In this document: positions 23,961 to 38,500 of the stretch, in pieces
Numbering within the stretch: the stretch's first letter is position 1
Layout: every line of letters starts with the position of its first letter
NCBI GenBank assembly: GCA_013397115.1
Contig: VWZW01005522.1
Coordinates: 1,426,001-1,490,000 of the forward strand
From: Edolisoma coerulescens
Taxonomy: Eukaryota; Chordata; Aves; Passeriformes; Campephagidae
DNA: 64,000 nucleotides
Direction: 5' to 3'
Translations under genes and position numbers: made by a program
Notes under the pieces: generated by a model
What the model saw: only the letters and a program-made list of their open reading frames with translations
Databases searched by the model: none
Told to the model about the DNA's origin: nothing

Positions 23961-26900
23961 TCCTTGGCTGGTTCTTTCTAGCTCCTCTCCTTTCCATTCC
24001 ATGTTTGATCATACTCAGCAGGGAATGAGGAGGCTCTTTGGTTAGACAACTGAATGTCCCTGCCTTTGATCCCTGATATACAGGTACAATACCCATGTGA
24101 ATGGGGTTTATGGGTCATTGGCCTGATCTCTTGAGATAGGCTAGATACTATCTTGGTCTTTGCTCCTTAGACAAGTAACTGCATTTATGTTGTTAATTCC
24201 ATGCTAGAGAAATCTGACTCTCATGGGAGCAAGAGCTCCATTAAGTAAATTATTAGATATGGAAACTGAAAACATAAAAGGGACCAATTTAGACGCAAGG
24301 TCAGTGCAGCTGCTTCAAAGAGTAGTATGAGAAAGAGTTTCAAGCTCCTTTACCATCCAGACACTTGAAGATAATGAGTAATTATTTTCTAAAGCAGCAG
24401 ACATCTAGGTTATCAGTCTTCTCTTATCAGGCAAGGACATATTGTGGCTTCCTTGCCAGACTTTTCTGATGACTCTAGTTATTTATGTATTAACCCTTTG
24501 GAGTTTCATCAGGCTATTCCAGGAGAAAGATTGTTGGATTATAGTGAAAAAGCTTACTTTCATTTTTTCCAAAATAGTAGTATTATGAATCTTCATGGGA
24601 TAGGATGCAGAAAACCACTTATAATATACTTTATAATCAGCAAAGTCAAAATTTTAAAATAACCAATGCTTTATTCTGTCAGGAATTCTTAACTGGGTAG
24701 AAAAACCTCAGAGATGAGGCAGCGTCAATTGTTAAAGGGAAATGTATTGGCTCTATGAGAAAGAAGACAAAATTGAAGGGACAGGACAATATTCAAGAAG
24801 CAAGACCTGCTGCTGGAAGCACTTGTATCACAGACATCATGAGGAAATCAGCATGGACATCGGTTTGTGGAATGGGAGCACAGTAGCTCATGGTGGCTTC
24901 ATGCTCAAAGTTATCCCTTACTGTAAGCAGTTTGCTTCTCATGAGATGTTCCACTTTTGTCCCAAAGCTTTTCTTTTTTAGTTATATTAGTTACAATGTT
25001 TAGAAAACGGTTTGTAAAAGTTCTCAGATCATTTTGGAAACACAGTACCTACTTGTACTGCAGAACCAAGAATGATGAGGTGCAAGGGCAGTTCCTTATC
25101 AATTTTACCTTCCTGTTTAAGGTAACTTCTGTTAACACTGTTTTGTTTTTCTCTAGTTTATTTATTTAACTTTTAACCTTTAGCCACTGGATTTTTCCTT
25201 TCTCATTAAGCTTGACTAAGTTTGTGGAGCAAGAGAAGAGTAACCAGTTAATACTTTTCTCTTGTCCCAAAACAAAGATATGGAGAACTTGCTGGTAGTC
25301 TACCAGATAGGATCATTTCTGAGAACAGAACACTGCAATCACGGGGCAGAAAGTCCTTGGGATCTCTCTTTCTGCTCTCTTCAGAAACTGCAGAAAGATA
25401 ACCAAGATTTCAGAGCTTTGCTCTCTGTCAGGTCATGTTACTTCTTAGGGATCCCAGTAGAGTTACTTGAGTAAAGTAGCTCTGTAATTTTTGAATATAA
25501 AAATATTGTCTTTTTTTTTGTGATAGGTATATTGCACTGAGTCTGATCAGAGAGGAATAATAATCTTTGATTACTCATTGATCTTTGATTATTCAACATG
25601 CAGTTCTCTTTCATGGTCTACTATTTTACTACTCTTAGTATGGACTCTTTCTAAGATGTCCTAGCTGACCTCGATTCTCTGATGTTCCTGGTACTCTTGG
25701 TAATTTACTTTGCTTTGTCATGCTGCTGCCCTGATTCTGCTTTCAGGTTGTAGTTTACATCTCAGCAGTTTCCTTTAATATTCAATAACTCAACAGTCTT
25801 TGGGTCACAGTGTTGAACTGTATCAAAAAAGTGCAAATTCTAGTCAAAGCTGAAGTATGTGATGAAATATTCTGCAGGTATTTTGGTAACATTGATGTCA
25901 ATGGCAGGAAAGTGAATCCATTCAAAATGCCAAGTGTGTACAGTTGTTGATATTTCTTGCATTTTTGGGGGGGAATTTATTTTGGTAGTTTTTCTTTCTC
26001 ATTTTATGATGGAAATTTCTTCATTGTTCACTTTGGTCTCCTGTGTTGCTGCTTCATAGGGGAATAAAGAAAACCATATGAAACACTAAAAGGAGTTAAC
26101 TGACTAAATGCTTTTCAACTTTTCTGAAAAATGTGAGTTTTATCTAGATTAATTACTCTTTTCTTGAGTTTCAGCCTAATATAATCGTAATCCCTAGAGA
26201 CATTCACCTCTGCTAACGGTCCTTTATAATAATAGATGACAAAAAAAACAATAATTTTCAAGTTTACTGTATTTTTCTACCTAATTACTGTGCGAAAAAT
26301 AAAAAGGGAACTGCTAATGAAAGTGGACATAGAGCCCTACTATGTACCTTCAAAGTGATGTATAGTAGTTATGCCTCCCGAATTCCATTATTGGTAAAGT
26401 GTATTCATGCACAGATTGTGGCTCCTGTGCTTGTCTCTGATAATTTAGCCTCAATCTGATGCAACAATAATGATTTTATTTTATTTGCTAGCTGCTTGTT
26501 CCCACTAAAGTGTTTGCTGTTCCCACAGGAATGCTTTTGCTTTACAAACTGAACAGCTATTTGATCGTTGACACTGCCACTGATTTGTGCAGTAACAGGA
26601 TGATTAAGAGTATTGGCAGAGTGCCTCATTTACTTACTGATAGGCAACAAACCCTTTGTCTCTTTCCCTTTTTATGATTTTTCATCTCTTCGCTTTTATA
26701 CTTCACTGAGCTCATATTAGCAATTGACCCACAATGTGGAAATGCAGGCGCATTCCACAATGGCTTTAGGCAAGGGAAGGATCATCAGTATACACAAGAC
26801 CGAGTCAATTTCTCCATTTTCTGCAAGAATGAAATAGCCTTTTGAGGCATCTCAATTTGAGCTCTCCTCAGATCCGCACAGCGCAGCGTAATTGCTTGCA

Positions 26901-28390
26901 GAGACTTGTCCTAATTGGCAGCTTAAGGAAAGAGAACCAGACAGTTCATACCACTTTCCACATGGAAGGTTCTCCAGAGACCATTGAAACAATTAAAAGC
27001 ATTTCTCTCTTTCTGCCTAAGGTTCATAACTTGCAACAGCAGATGAAATGATAGCAAATCACACATTGACGAGTCTGTGAACTTCTTCCAAAGTGGATGA
27101 CATCCTCTGGAAAAAGACAGCTTGGGAAGGAGTACACAGGGGAGAGGAGAGGTTTTGTACATACTTTTCTGTACTTCTCCTCCCCTTGTTTTATATGTGT
27201 GTGTGCATATGTGCATCTGTAAAACATTATATATCTGGATCTTTTCCCTATGAAAGCTGTGGAGCTGTAGTTTTTACTGTTGCAATCAAATTAATTGGTT
27301 CATTACAGATCCTGAAGGCTTGCATGTCACTTATTCAGTAAGGAGGTTTATATTTTTTCTTTTTTTTTTTCCTGAGTTATTTCAGTGTTTCTCCCACAAT
27401 GTCTCCTACTCTCCCTAGGGTAAAAAGCAAAATATTCCCTAATTTGTTTCTTTTAAACTTTTGGGTTGGAATGGATAATGAAAATACTACATCCCAAGAA
27501 GTCTGTTGTAAACGTGGCTTTATGAAACAAGTACTTGTGTTTTCTCTTGGTAGCTGACTAAAAGAAAACATCAAAGGAAAACTGTTTACTGAGGTTTTAG
27601 TGTGGAGCTTTTTAAAATATAGTGAATAATCTAAAGGATCATTTTCGATTGCTTCTGGTATTGAATAGACATGGATAAGCTTTTTTCTCTCAAAACAAAC
27701 ACCCCCACTGATTCCCCATGTAGTCCATTTTGAAGATGCTACATCTGTGATATGCTTCTGCAGTGAACGGCAGCATCTTACAGAATGCTGTCTGCTAGCT
27801 TGAACTCTCACCTCAACCAGACAGACTCACTTTTTTCTCAAAATATTCTCACTGCTATCTTGAACTCTCACGCTGGCAGTCACCTTGTAATCACAGCAGA
27901 CACAACAGATGTTTCCCCTGGGAGAGATGTACAAAATACAGCATTTTTAAGTGCAAAGAGGTATTGCTCATTTCCCAGCTGCAGGTGAGAATGCATCTCA
28001 CTGGCAGGTAAAAACATATTTATTAAACCAGGAAGGTTAGAAATATCCGTTCGTTGTTTTCATAGCCCTTAAATTCAAGATATAGGAAAGAAACTATTTT
28101 TCAGAAAATACTTCATGTTAGTCTCACTGATCCTTAAGATCTGCTTTAGTTTTTTTATCTGATGATCATCCTATACAGTGGTTCTAGAGAAGAGACTGGA
28201 GGAGAGAGCATAGAATAAGATCAACCTAGAGTCCTGCTACCACTTGTCTCCCCTAAACTGTTTGCTTTGCTGCACAAAATGACAGCACATTTACGTTTTA
28301 GACACGTTATTGTGCTCGGGGGTGCTGAGATCCCCTTGTTCCACTTAACTGACTAGAAAGCTTATCATAACCGTTATCACTTTCATCTAC

Positions 28391-28446
28391 AGCAAAGTCC
28401 GGCAAAGTCCAGTTATGCATAACTGGCTTTTGTTATGCATAGTTAC
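28391..28446. promoter_or_regulatory. Possible regulatory cluster: two CAAAGTCC motifs and two TTATGCATA motifs
   Basis: Two copies of GCAAAGTCC lie 10 bp apart (about 28392 and 28402), followed at once by the perfect 18-bp palindrome CCAGTTATGCATAACTGG (28409-28426). A second TTATGCATA follows at about 28433. CAAAGTCC resembles HNF4/COUP-TF half-site arrangements, and ATGCAT resembles POU octamer half-sites. Function is inferred from motif density only. Confidence 0.3.
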
Positions 28447-30197
28447 TACAGAGGAGAATTAATTTAAAAATATTCTTTAAATGCTGGTTTCTTCTCCTTT
28501 TTCCCAATTTCTCCTGAATTGTATCACGTGGAATGAATTGGCACTCCAGGACATTGCAGCATTGTAGTTCTTGTCTATCTCTATATCTGCTGTTCTTATC
28601 ATAAATATGTATTCTGGTTTTTGCTATTCAGGGCATGTATCTTATATAAACAGATGCTTTTAAAGTGAGCCCTTCAGCTGTGCTAAGTAGAGGCCGTATG
28701 CAGGGGTTAAGCTTGGTCTGCTGACAGTGAATGTGCTAACCTTTTTTGGTTTTACTCTATCTGGTTATGGAGTACAGCTATTGCAATGTAATTATTCTTT
28801 ACAGTGGGATGTCTTTGTCAAAAGGGAAGGGCCATCTAGATCAGAAAATTCTAAGGCTTATCATCCTAGTTTCTGAAATATTTGAAATATTTCAAAAGCA
28901 AAGGCCTTCCAGAACTTGTCTTCACCTTCCAGGTACAATGGCAGGATGAGCATCCGTGCCGTAGCACTGAAAGGAGGCAGACACTGCTTCAGTAATTTCC
29001 TTTCAACTGTCAGTACAAGAAACATGAATGTGAACTTCATGAAAATTCCAGAGAAGAGATCATGAAGTGAAAGGAATGTGTGCCTAGGGAGGGCTTGTTT
29101 TGAAGTGGGCTATGCTGAGGAGACCTGTACATCCTGCAGGTGTTCAAACATCTTAACTTTGGCAATACCTGTATACTTTAAACCCACAAAGTCACAGTTG
29201 CTGTCTTGTTTACATGTTTTGCAACTGCTGAAGATAACAGCGGAATGGAAAAGAGGGTAGTAGAGCTGATCTTTCATCCCTTCATGTGCTGGGAACCCCA
29301 AGTTGTGCAGCACTGGATGGACCTCCTACTCACAGCGCACTGCACAGATCCCTGGTTTGCTGGCATGATAATCTTTAGAGCTCCTAAACGATTTCATAGA
29401 AGTAAACAACTCTATTCATCATTTCTACTGTCAAATAAAAGGGATGTTTACATGAGAGCATACTGCTCGCTTTGATTCAAAGACAAGGCCATGCCAGTGG
29501 TGTCATGACCAGCTGCCAAGTGGGAGATGCCTTCGGGCTTCTCTGATAGAATCAGCCACTGGGTTTATCCTGGAGCCACGTGATACCTGCAGCCAGGCAC
29601 CACACAGGCTCACACCACCCTCGGGTCAGCTCTTGAGGGAATCTCTAACACTTCAATGTACAATAGTATTCCAGTTACGATCACTAGAGGTGTCAAAACC
29701 AGGCATATAGTTGTCCTCAGTTTTCCTTCTGAACAAGTTAACAATCACAAGAGAAATGATTATACTGTTTTCATGTTTGTAGACTGAATAATTCTTATGG
29801 TAACAACAAAGAAATACTCAGACCTCTTGAACTTGCTTTGTAATACATATTTTGTAAAATAAATGTTGTAGGTTTAGCAGTAAACAAGCATCATTAGATG
29901 TTGCATACAAAACACTGATGCAAAGTAAGTCGTCTGCAGACTTGGGCTGTGAAAATGTAACCAGGTGTGCTGGGAGTGAAGTCAATTCATCACCTAATTT
30001 CTCTGTCACCATGAAAAAAATGAGTGCAGATTGCCAAATCAAGTGGTTGCCTAGTATCATCAATGCAATTATTTCCATTCTGTTGTTTTGCATCCAAATG
30101 CTTCTGTTACCCCTTACTTTCTTGTAAGCTCAGATGCCTCGCTGTCTATGGTGGATTCCTCATGATGTTCCCACTCTCTCTCCCCATGTCTTTGCAG

Positions 30198-30348
30198 TGG
30201 TCGGTGTACATCCGTGCTGCCGTCCGCAAAGAGAAAGGACTGCCAATACTGGTGGAACTGCTCCGGATAGACAATGACCGGGTGGTATGTGCAGTTGCTA
30301 CAGCTTTACGAAACATGGCCTTAGATGTCAGAAATAAAGAATTAATAG
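30198..30348 (+). CDS. CTNND2: CTNND2 exon: ARM 7
   Basis: This 151-bp exon encodes 50 codons plus the first base of a glycine codon, entering in phase 0 and leaving in phase 1 (AATAG|gtatgt). The acceptor is tgtctttgcag. Residues 1-22 (WSVYIRAAVRKEKG...VELL) are the first armadillo helices. Residues 28-40 (RVVCAVATALRNM) are the third helix with the conserved ALRNMA core. Residues 41-50 are ALDVRNKELI, a signature shared across p120-family proteins. The expected next residues (GKYAMRDLVHRL in remembered CTNND2) are not encoded adjacently, in agreement with the strong GTATGT donor here. Confidence 0.97.
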
Positions 30349-33300
30349 GTATGTTCTTTCCAAACAATCTATATATACTGTGAGTTTGGGTTTTTGGTTT
30401 TTTTCCGGTTCGCAGCAGAATGAGCACAATGAAAATTATTCTCACATTTCTAGAACAATTTCTTTAATTCTTTCTCTAGTGTGTCATATTCAGATTTTAT
30501 GTGACAGCTTGCTAGTATATATCAAGGAATTGTTAAATTAATTAAACATCATGCAATGTTTCTTGATCTCTCATGCTGTAATCTCTGTAAGAAAAGCAAT
30601 GGCTTTGTTCTGCTTTAGCGCTTCATTCCTCGGCTGGCAGTAGCACTTGCATCTTCCAGATCAAGGATCTAAGCAAAGCACCCCCTCCTGATCCTCAGAT
30701 TACCTATGGCAAGTAACTTTGGAGTCATGAAGTAACAAGTTATAAAAATTTTAAGATGGTTACAGGAGTTTACTGGGCAGATGAGTTGCTCCAGCAAGAG
30801 AACTGGGAGACTCTTGCTTCACAAACTAATATGCAGTTAAGGAAAAGGATAATAATTTATGTAAATCGTTATTGCCCCTGAATTCTGATGTTACGGTAAG
30901 CACACTTCTTGGGGAATTGGACATTTTTTATTTTGATTAGGCTTTTGGTGGGTTTTTTTAGCTGAAATTCGTCAAAACACTGTGGGTCATTGAGCTTTTA
31001 TTTTCATGTTCTGTCTTTGAAAAATAAGCACTTCCTTGATTTTTAACTATTTCAATAATCATGACGTAATTATTTCTACTTCTATACATTAAGAGCATAT
31101 TTTCTGTTAATTTTTCCTAACTTGTTGATTTGTTATCAGTACAGCATATTTCTTCCCTGCTTTTAATTACAGAATTATACAAATAGGTACTATGATCATA
31201 ATGTTTATTGTTTGTATCCAGTGCGACGATCATAGGGTTAATGCTTCATTACAGCAGTGCTCTGCAAGTTGTTAAAACAAGGCAATCACTCCTCATATTG
31301 GGAGGAGTGTCTCATTGTACTAATGTTCCCAAATCTGCAAATTTCATTTGGGAGTGTAAGACTATACATATAAAACTGAACTGACTTAATCTGATGCGGC
31401 ATTCAAAATACTGGGCAAATTGTGGGTAGTAAATTTGCACAACCTCAACATTTCAATATTTTATTAAATTCTCAAAGAACACATGATAAAAGCAAAGATA
31501 AATTTTAAAAAGGTGGGAACAGTCTGTTGAAAGTAATAACCTAATATATTTATTTACGTAGCTAGCTAATAGCAGCTGTAGAGTGCTGCTCTGATTTATG
31601 TTATTTGTAGGGTTATTCCGAGAAGTTGTACTTCATAATTGCAATACTAATTTTCTGTAGCTTAAAAACAGTCCAAACATGCCAATATGACAGGGGAGTT
31701 ATGATTATTATTCTTGAACCATTTCAGCTGTGATCTTTGTATTTTCATTTCTTCGGCTTTCATCACTGAACTTCAAAGAAACCGTAATAGTGGTCATTAC
31801 TGCTCTTGTTCTCAAGTATTTTTTAGCAAATAGGGCCTATCACAGAGCTGATTTTTAGAAATGCTAAACATCAGCAGTGGTCAAGGATTTCAACTCATGT
31901 TATAGTCCATCCATTTTTGTGATATTGCACTTCCATGTATTGCAGGATGCCTTAGCTGTTGGTATGCAAAGGAAGCCTCAAAAGGGGCTTGCTTTATCAG
32001 GGTGGTTCCTCAAGCATCCATCTGCCTAGGTAGAATCGACATGCTATTTATCTTTTCTCTTTCTGATTTTTGTTTGGGCATCAGGTTCTTGTGGTGACAA
32101 ACTCTACCTCACAAGCTGGAATTTTCCCCATAAGAGAACCTTTTTTAAAGGAGAATTTTCCAACTGTATATAAAGTAAAGTTACATAGCTAGAATTGAGT
32201 TGGTTGGGGGTTTTTTAATGCCTTTATAAAGCTTTCTTTTCAGTGGTGCTGTCGTTCCATTCCCAGCTGACATTTTTTTACTGAAATGTGCCAGAGAATG
32301 ATATATTTAATTCTGCTGCTGCCAAGCAGCCCATAAATCAGTTTTGAGGCACCTGGAAAATATATCAGAAAGCTTGCTAAAATCCAGACTCACCTGTACT
32401 GAGCTACAAAACAAACAAAAAGACCCCTTTCTCAAATGGCCAGAAGTTTCATACTAGCCTTCATTGAGTTGACCAATCTGTTTTGTTTTTCACACGGATC
32501 TATCAACTGTGTTATTATACTGCTAAAGGTTGGTGTAAGGCTTCTCTTATAATTTATCTGAGCCATCCCCATAGCAACATTTTCTTCATTTATAGTGAGG
32601 TCTTCTTCCTGGGTTTCATTTCAGGCATGCTCCATGTTTTTAAAAAGACCTTTTTTCTCCTTCTTCATTGCTTTTGCAATGTGCCATGCGTCCCTTGGCC
32701 AAGATTGTGGACATACTCATGTTTCTCCTTCCCAAAATTAAACTGCACTCAAACAAAAACATGGTAAATCTGGCCTACTTAGTACTGGAGTATGTAATGC
32801 AGCACCCAGTTTTCTCTCCTTGAACACTCTGCCCAGGTGCATTCTTGGTCACAGGTTAGACTACATTCATTTTCACTTCACTTTGGGACCCTTGTCTGCA
32901 TAAAATAACACACAGTCTTTGTTGCTTCCCAAGAGTGCGCCCAGGGGAAAGGTTTCTCAGCCTTTTCTCTCTCTGAGCTGAGGAAAAGATCCACTACTGA
33001 TATTGCCTGTTTTGTTCTTCCTTGGTTTCAGTGATCTAGGCTGCACATCACCCCTGTGTCCCTCTGGTACCCCAACATTTTTCGGCTTCTATTCATGTGC
33101 TCAGCATTTTGGAAGGCTTTTTTTCCTTCCTTGAAGCAGGTTCTGTCTCTGCTAATCTTCTCCATGGGTCCATTAGCTTCTCCCCCCAGCCCCACTAGAT
33201 GCCACTGAATTGACCAAAAATCACTTTTATTTGCTTTTGACTGTTCACTTAGGCAGAAGAAAATCACTTTTATCCCACGGGTCCTCTAAAAGCTCTGTTG

Positions 33301-35515
33301 ATGACCTCTGGGCATTTATGTCACCCCCATGTTCTTTCCCTCTTCTTCATCTGTCCCTTGCTCTCAGAAAAAAAAGGCGAGGAAGGGAAAGTGGAATAAC
33401 AAACCCACCCTTCTGTGTTCCTCATGGCTATATTGGTGCCTTAGTTTGAGGATATGACATTATTCTCTTTCTGCTGGGAATGCAGTTTTTAACTTGAGGG
33501 TTACCTGCAGACCTATTGCTTCTGGCAGTGCTGGTCAAGGCAGCACCTCCCACCAGAGCTGTCCCACTGTCTTCCCTACAGTGAGTGCACCTACAGACTT
33601 CCATTCTCTAAAGCCACATTTTGTTGGAATGGTATCAGAAATTGCTAACTTAATACAGTTTCTGTTCTTTAATTAGAGGAAACTTGGATCAGTTGGGTGG
33701 GGCAGAAAAGCCCATCTCTGGTAAACAGCATCTCTGCAGAATGAATTGTTTCCTTGCAGTCTGCCCCAGGAACCTTCAGTGGCTTTCTGATTCAAACACC
33801 TTCCACACAGTCCTCTGGACTTTTAGGGAACTTTCTGTGGGTTGTCTGAGTCTGCACAGTAGACTTGTGTCGTACTTTAGATGAACTCTCTTTTCTTCCT
33901 TAGGAGTCTCCCAGCCAGCACTGGTGCAGCAGCCTCCCTTCTTGCTATTTCCTCTATCCACTCTGCATGTGAGAAGGCTTTCCAAATCAAGATTCCCCAT
34001 TCAGTCCTGGGAAACAAGCCAGCTTCATCTTTCTTTTATCTGAAAGACAGACAGCATTTTCTTCTCTGCTGCTATCCACGACCTCTTTAACAAAAGAGAT
34101 TATGCATTGTACAGTTAACTGAAAACTATGTGACTTGTTATTCTACCTACACAAGCAGGTACAGACTATCCCTGTCTGAAATTTTTAAAGGATGACTATC
34201 CCCAAAATTTGTGTTTCCCTTGTTCTTGTGTATGCACAGCATTTACCTTTTATTTTAAATGGCAATTACTGTGGCATTTTGAAGTGCAATAGGTGGTCTT
34301 TCAGAAAAGTTAAGCTGATTTTTCAAGCTGCCCCAGATGAGAAATTTGTCACTATTCATGTAAAGCAGAATATGTACAATATAGGATTTGTCCTCTTGAA
34401 GGAAAATTTGGAATTTGTGTTAGTACTGTTTGGTGTAAGTCCACAGGGTACAGGCTTTGGAGAGAATGCAGAGCTGGAGGTAAAATGTATAAAACTTCAA
34501 TGCACAGTTTTGTGCTTCAAGTCTTTCTGTCACTTTCATTTTATCCTGACGGTGGTTTCTAATGCTATTCTGGGTCAGTGTTGATTAGGAGGATTATTGT
34601 ACTAGTAATTGAAGAGCACCATTCTTTCTCTTGGCCTCTTGGTCTGCATTTTTGCAGTTAGATAAAAGAGTTGGTTGTGGGTTTTTTTGTTGTTTTTTTT
34701 AGAGACTGCTAGTATTTTAATCACTCAGCCTTGGAAAAAAAGGGGACAGTTCCACTTAAAGGTTTTCGTTGACGTCTTGTACTGTGTAGAAAACAAGTCC
34801 TTACATATCTAAGCCCTTAAAATGTATAGAGAATCCAAGTGTCTCTTCAGGGCTCTAGACCCTATGGAGTTTGATGGGATAAGTTGAAGTGTTGTAAAAC
34901 TTAAAACATCCTTTTTGTGGCTATCACTGTAAAAGCTTGATTCAGAGAAGTAAAGTTAGTGGTACAATTTCTTCTGCCTTCACGAGGTTTTCAATTAGGT
35001 CTTGAAACAGGGCTTGTAGCAGGGGTCATTTTCAAATAATTGTTCCTGATTTGGGGACTACGTGTCAGTACTGAATTATCCTCTCTTCGCTGTTCATCTG
35101 TTGGTAATGCAGTTATATATACAAAATTCAACAATAGCATATTAATTAAATTATTACTTAATGGGTGCTGGAAACTGCTTACTCATCCTAGTTGTCTAAA
35201 AGTTCATTGTCTAATATAAGATACCTGTATTAGACTCCCTTATAGGTGACTGAGAGACTCACAGAAAATTACTTATTTTATCTAAAATGTGATAAAATGG
35301 AGCTTACCCTGCATTACCATATCACCATTGTTTAGAGATGAAAAAAAAATCTAGGGAGTGTGTAAATTGACAGTGTATGTCTTGTGATCTCAGGAGCAGT
35401 GTGGGTCTGTTTGGGTGCCTGGTGTTTATTTCAAAGTTTTATTGCTAAATTTGAGACAGTTTGAAAGATATATCAGGAGTTCACAACTCTAATGAATTGT
35501 TAGATTTGCAGAATA

Positions 35516-35590
35516 ATTCATGGTGGAAGTAACCTCACAAGGTCATCTTGCCCAATTTTGCACTCAAAGAAAGGTCAGGTATGTTGTTTC
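35516..35590 (-). mobile_element. Possible CR1 3'-end relic
   Basis: The phrases 'tggaagtaacctcacaaggtcatcttgcccaatt' and 'ctcaaagaaaggtcag' line up loosely with the reverse complement of a CR1 3' end (ttggaagggacctc...ggtcatc...tccaac...ctcaaagcagggtcag). The match is weak, and nothing recognisable follows. Confidence 0.4.
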
Positions 35591-38500
35591 GGAGTGTGAT
35601 ATCGATGTTTGGAAAGATTGCTTTTCAGCTGTGAGCCTGAAAACACATCAGAATCAAGTATTTGCATTCTCACAGCAGAACATGGCTCTTCTGGTGTATA
35701 AACAGCTACATGGGGTCCTCCTGTCTTGAACATGGTCGCATCTTGTTTCAGGATTAGTAACAAATCCAAGTGAAAAAAGTTCCCAGTTTTGTAGTTACAA
35801 GAACAGTAGCTAAGTCCGAGTAATGTATGTTGATAGGGAATATGGGGATGTGTTGGAAGATGATTAAATCAAATATGCAGCTTTCATCCCACTTAAAAGT
35901 GCCTACATGCATCTTTCTCTTATTTTTAGATGTGAGCATTTCTGAATTTCTCACACATGCATCTGCTGACAGTGAGAGACACTGAATTTTTTTATTGAAT
36001 TTCTAATTGACTTATAAAGTATCTTAGTCACTGGAATGTTAAATTGACATAAATTCACAATGCAGAAGATGCCAGAAAGCACTAAGCAGACATTTGTTCA
36101 GAAGAAGGTGAAGACATAATATATCCTGCAATTTGTTTAATTTGTTTAATCAGTTTTTATTGCACTTCATTTTTTGTGTTTGATAGTTGAGCTGTGCAAA
36201 ACAATAAACAGATACCTGATTGAGAACAGGCTGTCATCAACAGGTTGAGGAAGTTGATTTACAAAATTAAACCTATTGTCATGAACTAATAACTGGTGCT
36301 CCTTACTCTGGATCAGTGAAGAGGAAGATGTTAGTTAAGATGGTAAAGGAGTAATTAAACTTTGATGTTTTGTACCACCTTTATGGCAACATCTGGACTC
36401 CTTGGTTTCTAGTGTTGTATAAATAAGTTAGCTGAGACTTTAACCTGATAAATATTTAAATGTCAAGTATTTTTTCCATTGCAGTGTAAAAGCCTTGTGT
36501 CAAGGAGATGTTGACTTTTCGTGTACCTTAAGCCACTTGCACGATGCTTTTTGCTCTATATTTCCTGAAATATATTTCTCACAAGCAGACCTGGTAATTA
36601 CAGAGGTTAGAAAAGGTTTTCAACCTCAGTCATTTCTTACTAAATAACATTCTCACATGAAGAGATTTAGGAGGAAAACCAGCATTGATAAAACTGAATT
36701 CTTATTTTTAGTATCAAAATCAAGATCAAGCACTTTCAAAACTAGATTAACTTTTCTACGTCTGAATTTCCCTCTTGCCTAGGTACAGCTGTCTGGATTT
36801 GGAGGTGTTTTTCTCTTCCATGAACCATCTGAAAAAAAAAATTGTATTTCAAGTAATCAGCTGGGCTTCTGAACAGTAGCGAGAAAATGGCACCTCTAGG
36901 TGTTCATCCCACTTATCTCTATCACCTAAAGTGATCTTACAGTGTAATGGGTCCTGTGTGAGAACCTAGAGAAGTAGCCAGAGACTTAATGGCTAACTTT
37001 TGTGTGACTGAAGATAGGGAAGCAGTATTCCATCAGAAGCTGTCCTGATAATACAGAATTAAGTACTGTCCTGCTGCCCTTTAATTAGGTCAGTTGACTT
37101 TGCAAGGGCAATTAGTGAGAAAGCACTACAATATTTCATTGCCACCGCAACCAGCAGAAATAACTGCATGCAGGCTCAAATCTAGGATAATGGGGAATAC
37201 TACCTTCACAGATCTGTTTTTCCTTGTAATGCCAAGTCAAAGAATCGTTTCATCTCTGTCATAGTAGGATCAAGGTGCCTCAGAAATTCAGACCACAACC
37301 CAGATGTAGGTCAGCTATTCATTCCAGTAGAATAAACTGTGGGGAAATGCCTGTAAAATTTCTGTTTTAACTGCTGGTATCAAGAGAATCATCTTCAGTA
37401 TTGCACCATGACAGCTTCTCTAGATGATGATGGTAATTTTAAATGATGCCATGTAACGCTTTACGGTTTACAAACCTTAAAGTTTCTATTGCAGGTTTTA
37501 TCAGTTTGTATTCACATTCAGTATTACTTCAGATTAAATGCTGAGTGCAAGTCATAAAAGTTGCAAAATCTGGTAGAGGTGGCCTAGGAAAGCCTAGATT
37601 CATTGTGACTGCCAAGAGCACCACCACCACCAAAAAACAGGCAAGGGATGTGCCTTTTCACTTCACTGATGTGCATTTCACACATAAGAAAGTGCCCTGA
37701 CCTGCACCTTACATTTTGAGATAAACAATTTCTATTTGATTCTGTTCTCCTGCACAAGGTAGCAAGCAATTAAACTGTAACTGGATCTGCTTTTCTCACT
37801 CAGAAGATTGACGTTTCAAACAATTTAGTATTAATTTTCATCTCTGTTTCTCAGTATGTTCATGCTGAGAAGTGCCACTTATCTTTTGAAAATTTGGAGT
37901 TCTGATCTAAAAAGTGCGTATAATTTAGTCACATATTCCATAAAATATACAAAGGTAGAAACGCAAATTTCAAAAACTGCCAAAGTAATTTTTAAAGCAC
38001 TTTTAAATCCATGAGAATGGAAAAGCAGTTTTGAAAATCCAAGTTTTGTTACAGCCTTACGGTAAAAGTGTATAAAAACATGTTTCCAGCCTGTTCCATA
38101 TCAACTTCAATTGATGAAACAGCAAGCTAGTGTTATTCTCTGTGAGATTCAAAATAGTGTTTTCCCCTGAAACACATATCACCTTAAGTGATTTTTGAAA
38201 GATAGAAGTGACATATATGGCATTTTTTTACTAAAAGCACTTTCCTTTGAGGAAACTCGAATTCCCATTCATTACATATGTCAGTGCAAGAGAGAACATG
38301 GCAGGTGAATTAGCATTTGATAAAGGAAGCTAATGTCATTTTCTTCTCACATGTGAAGACCCTGAGAATGGGTCTGGGGCACTGTAGTTTCAAAAGATGT
38401 TGAAGGTGGATCTGAGAAATGAAAGATTTAAACCAGTAAGAAAAGAAAGGATGAATGTGTATTGATTAAATTTAAACTACCTATAGATTGTTTCAGTCAC

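Noticed and set aside
27377..27811. Minus-strand 144-codon frame in the 12-kb intron
   Set aside because: There is no domain, signal or homologue I recognise, and the composition matches the surrounding DNA. A short direct repeat near its 5' end (cttgaactctcac, about 27798 and 27860) does not support coding.
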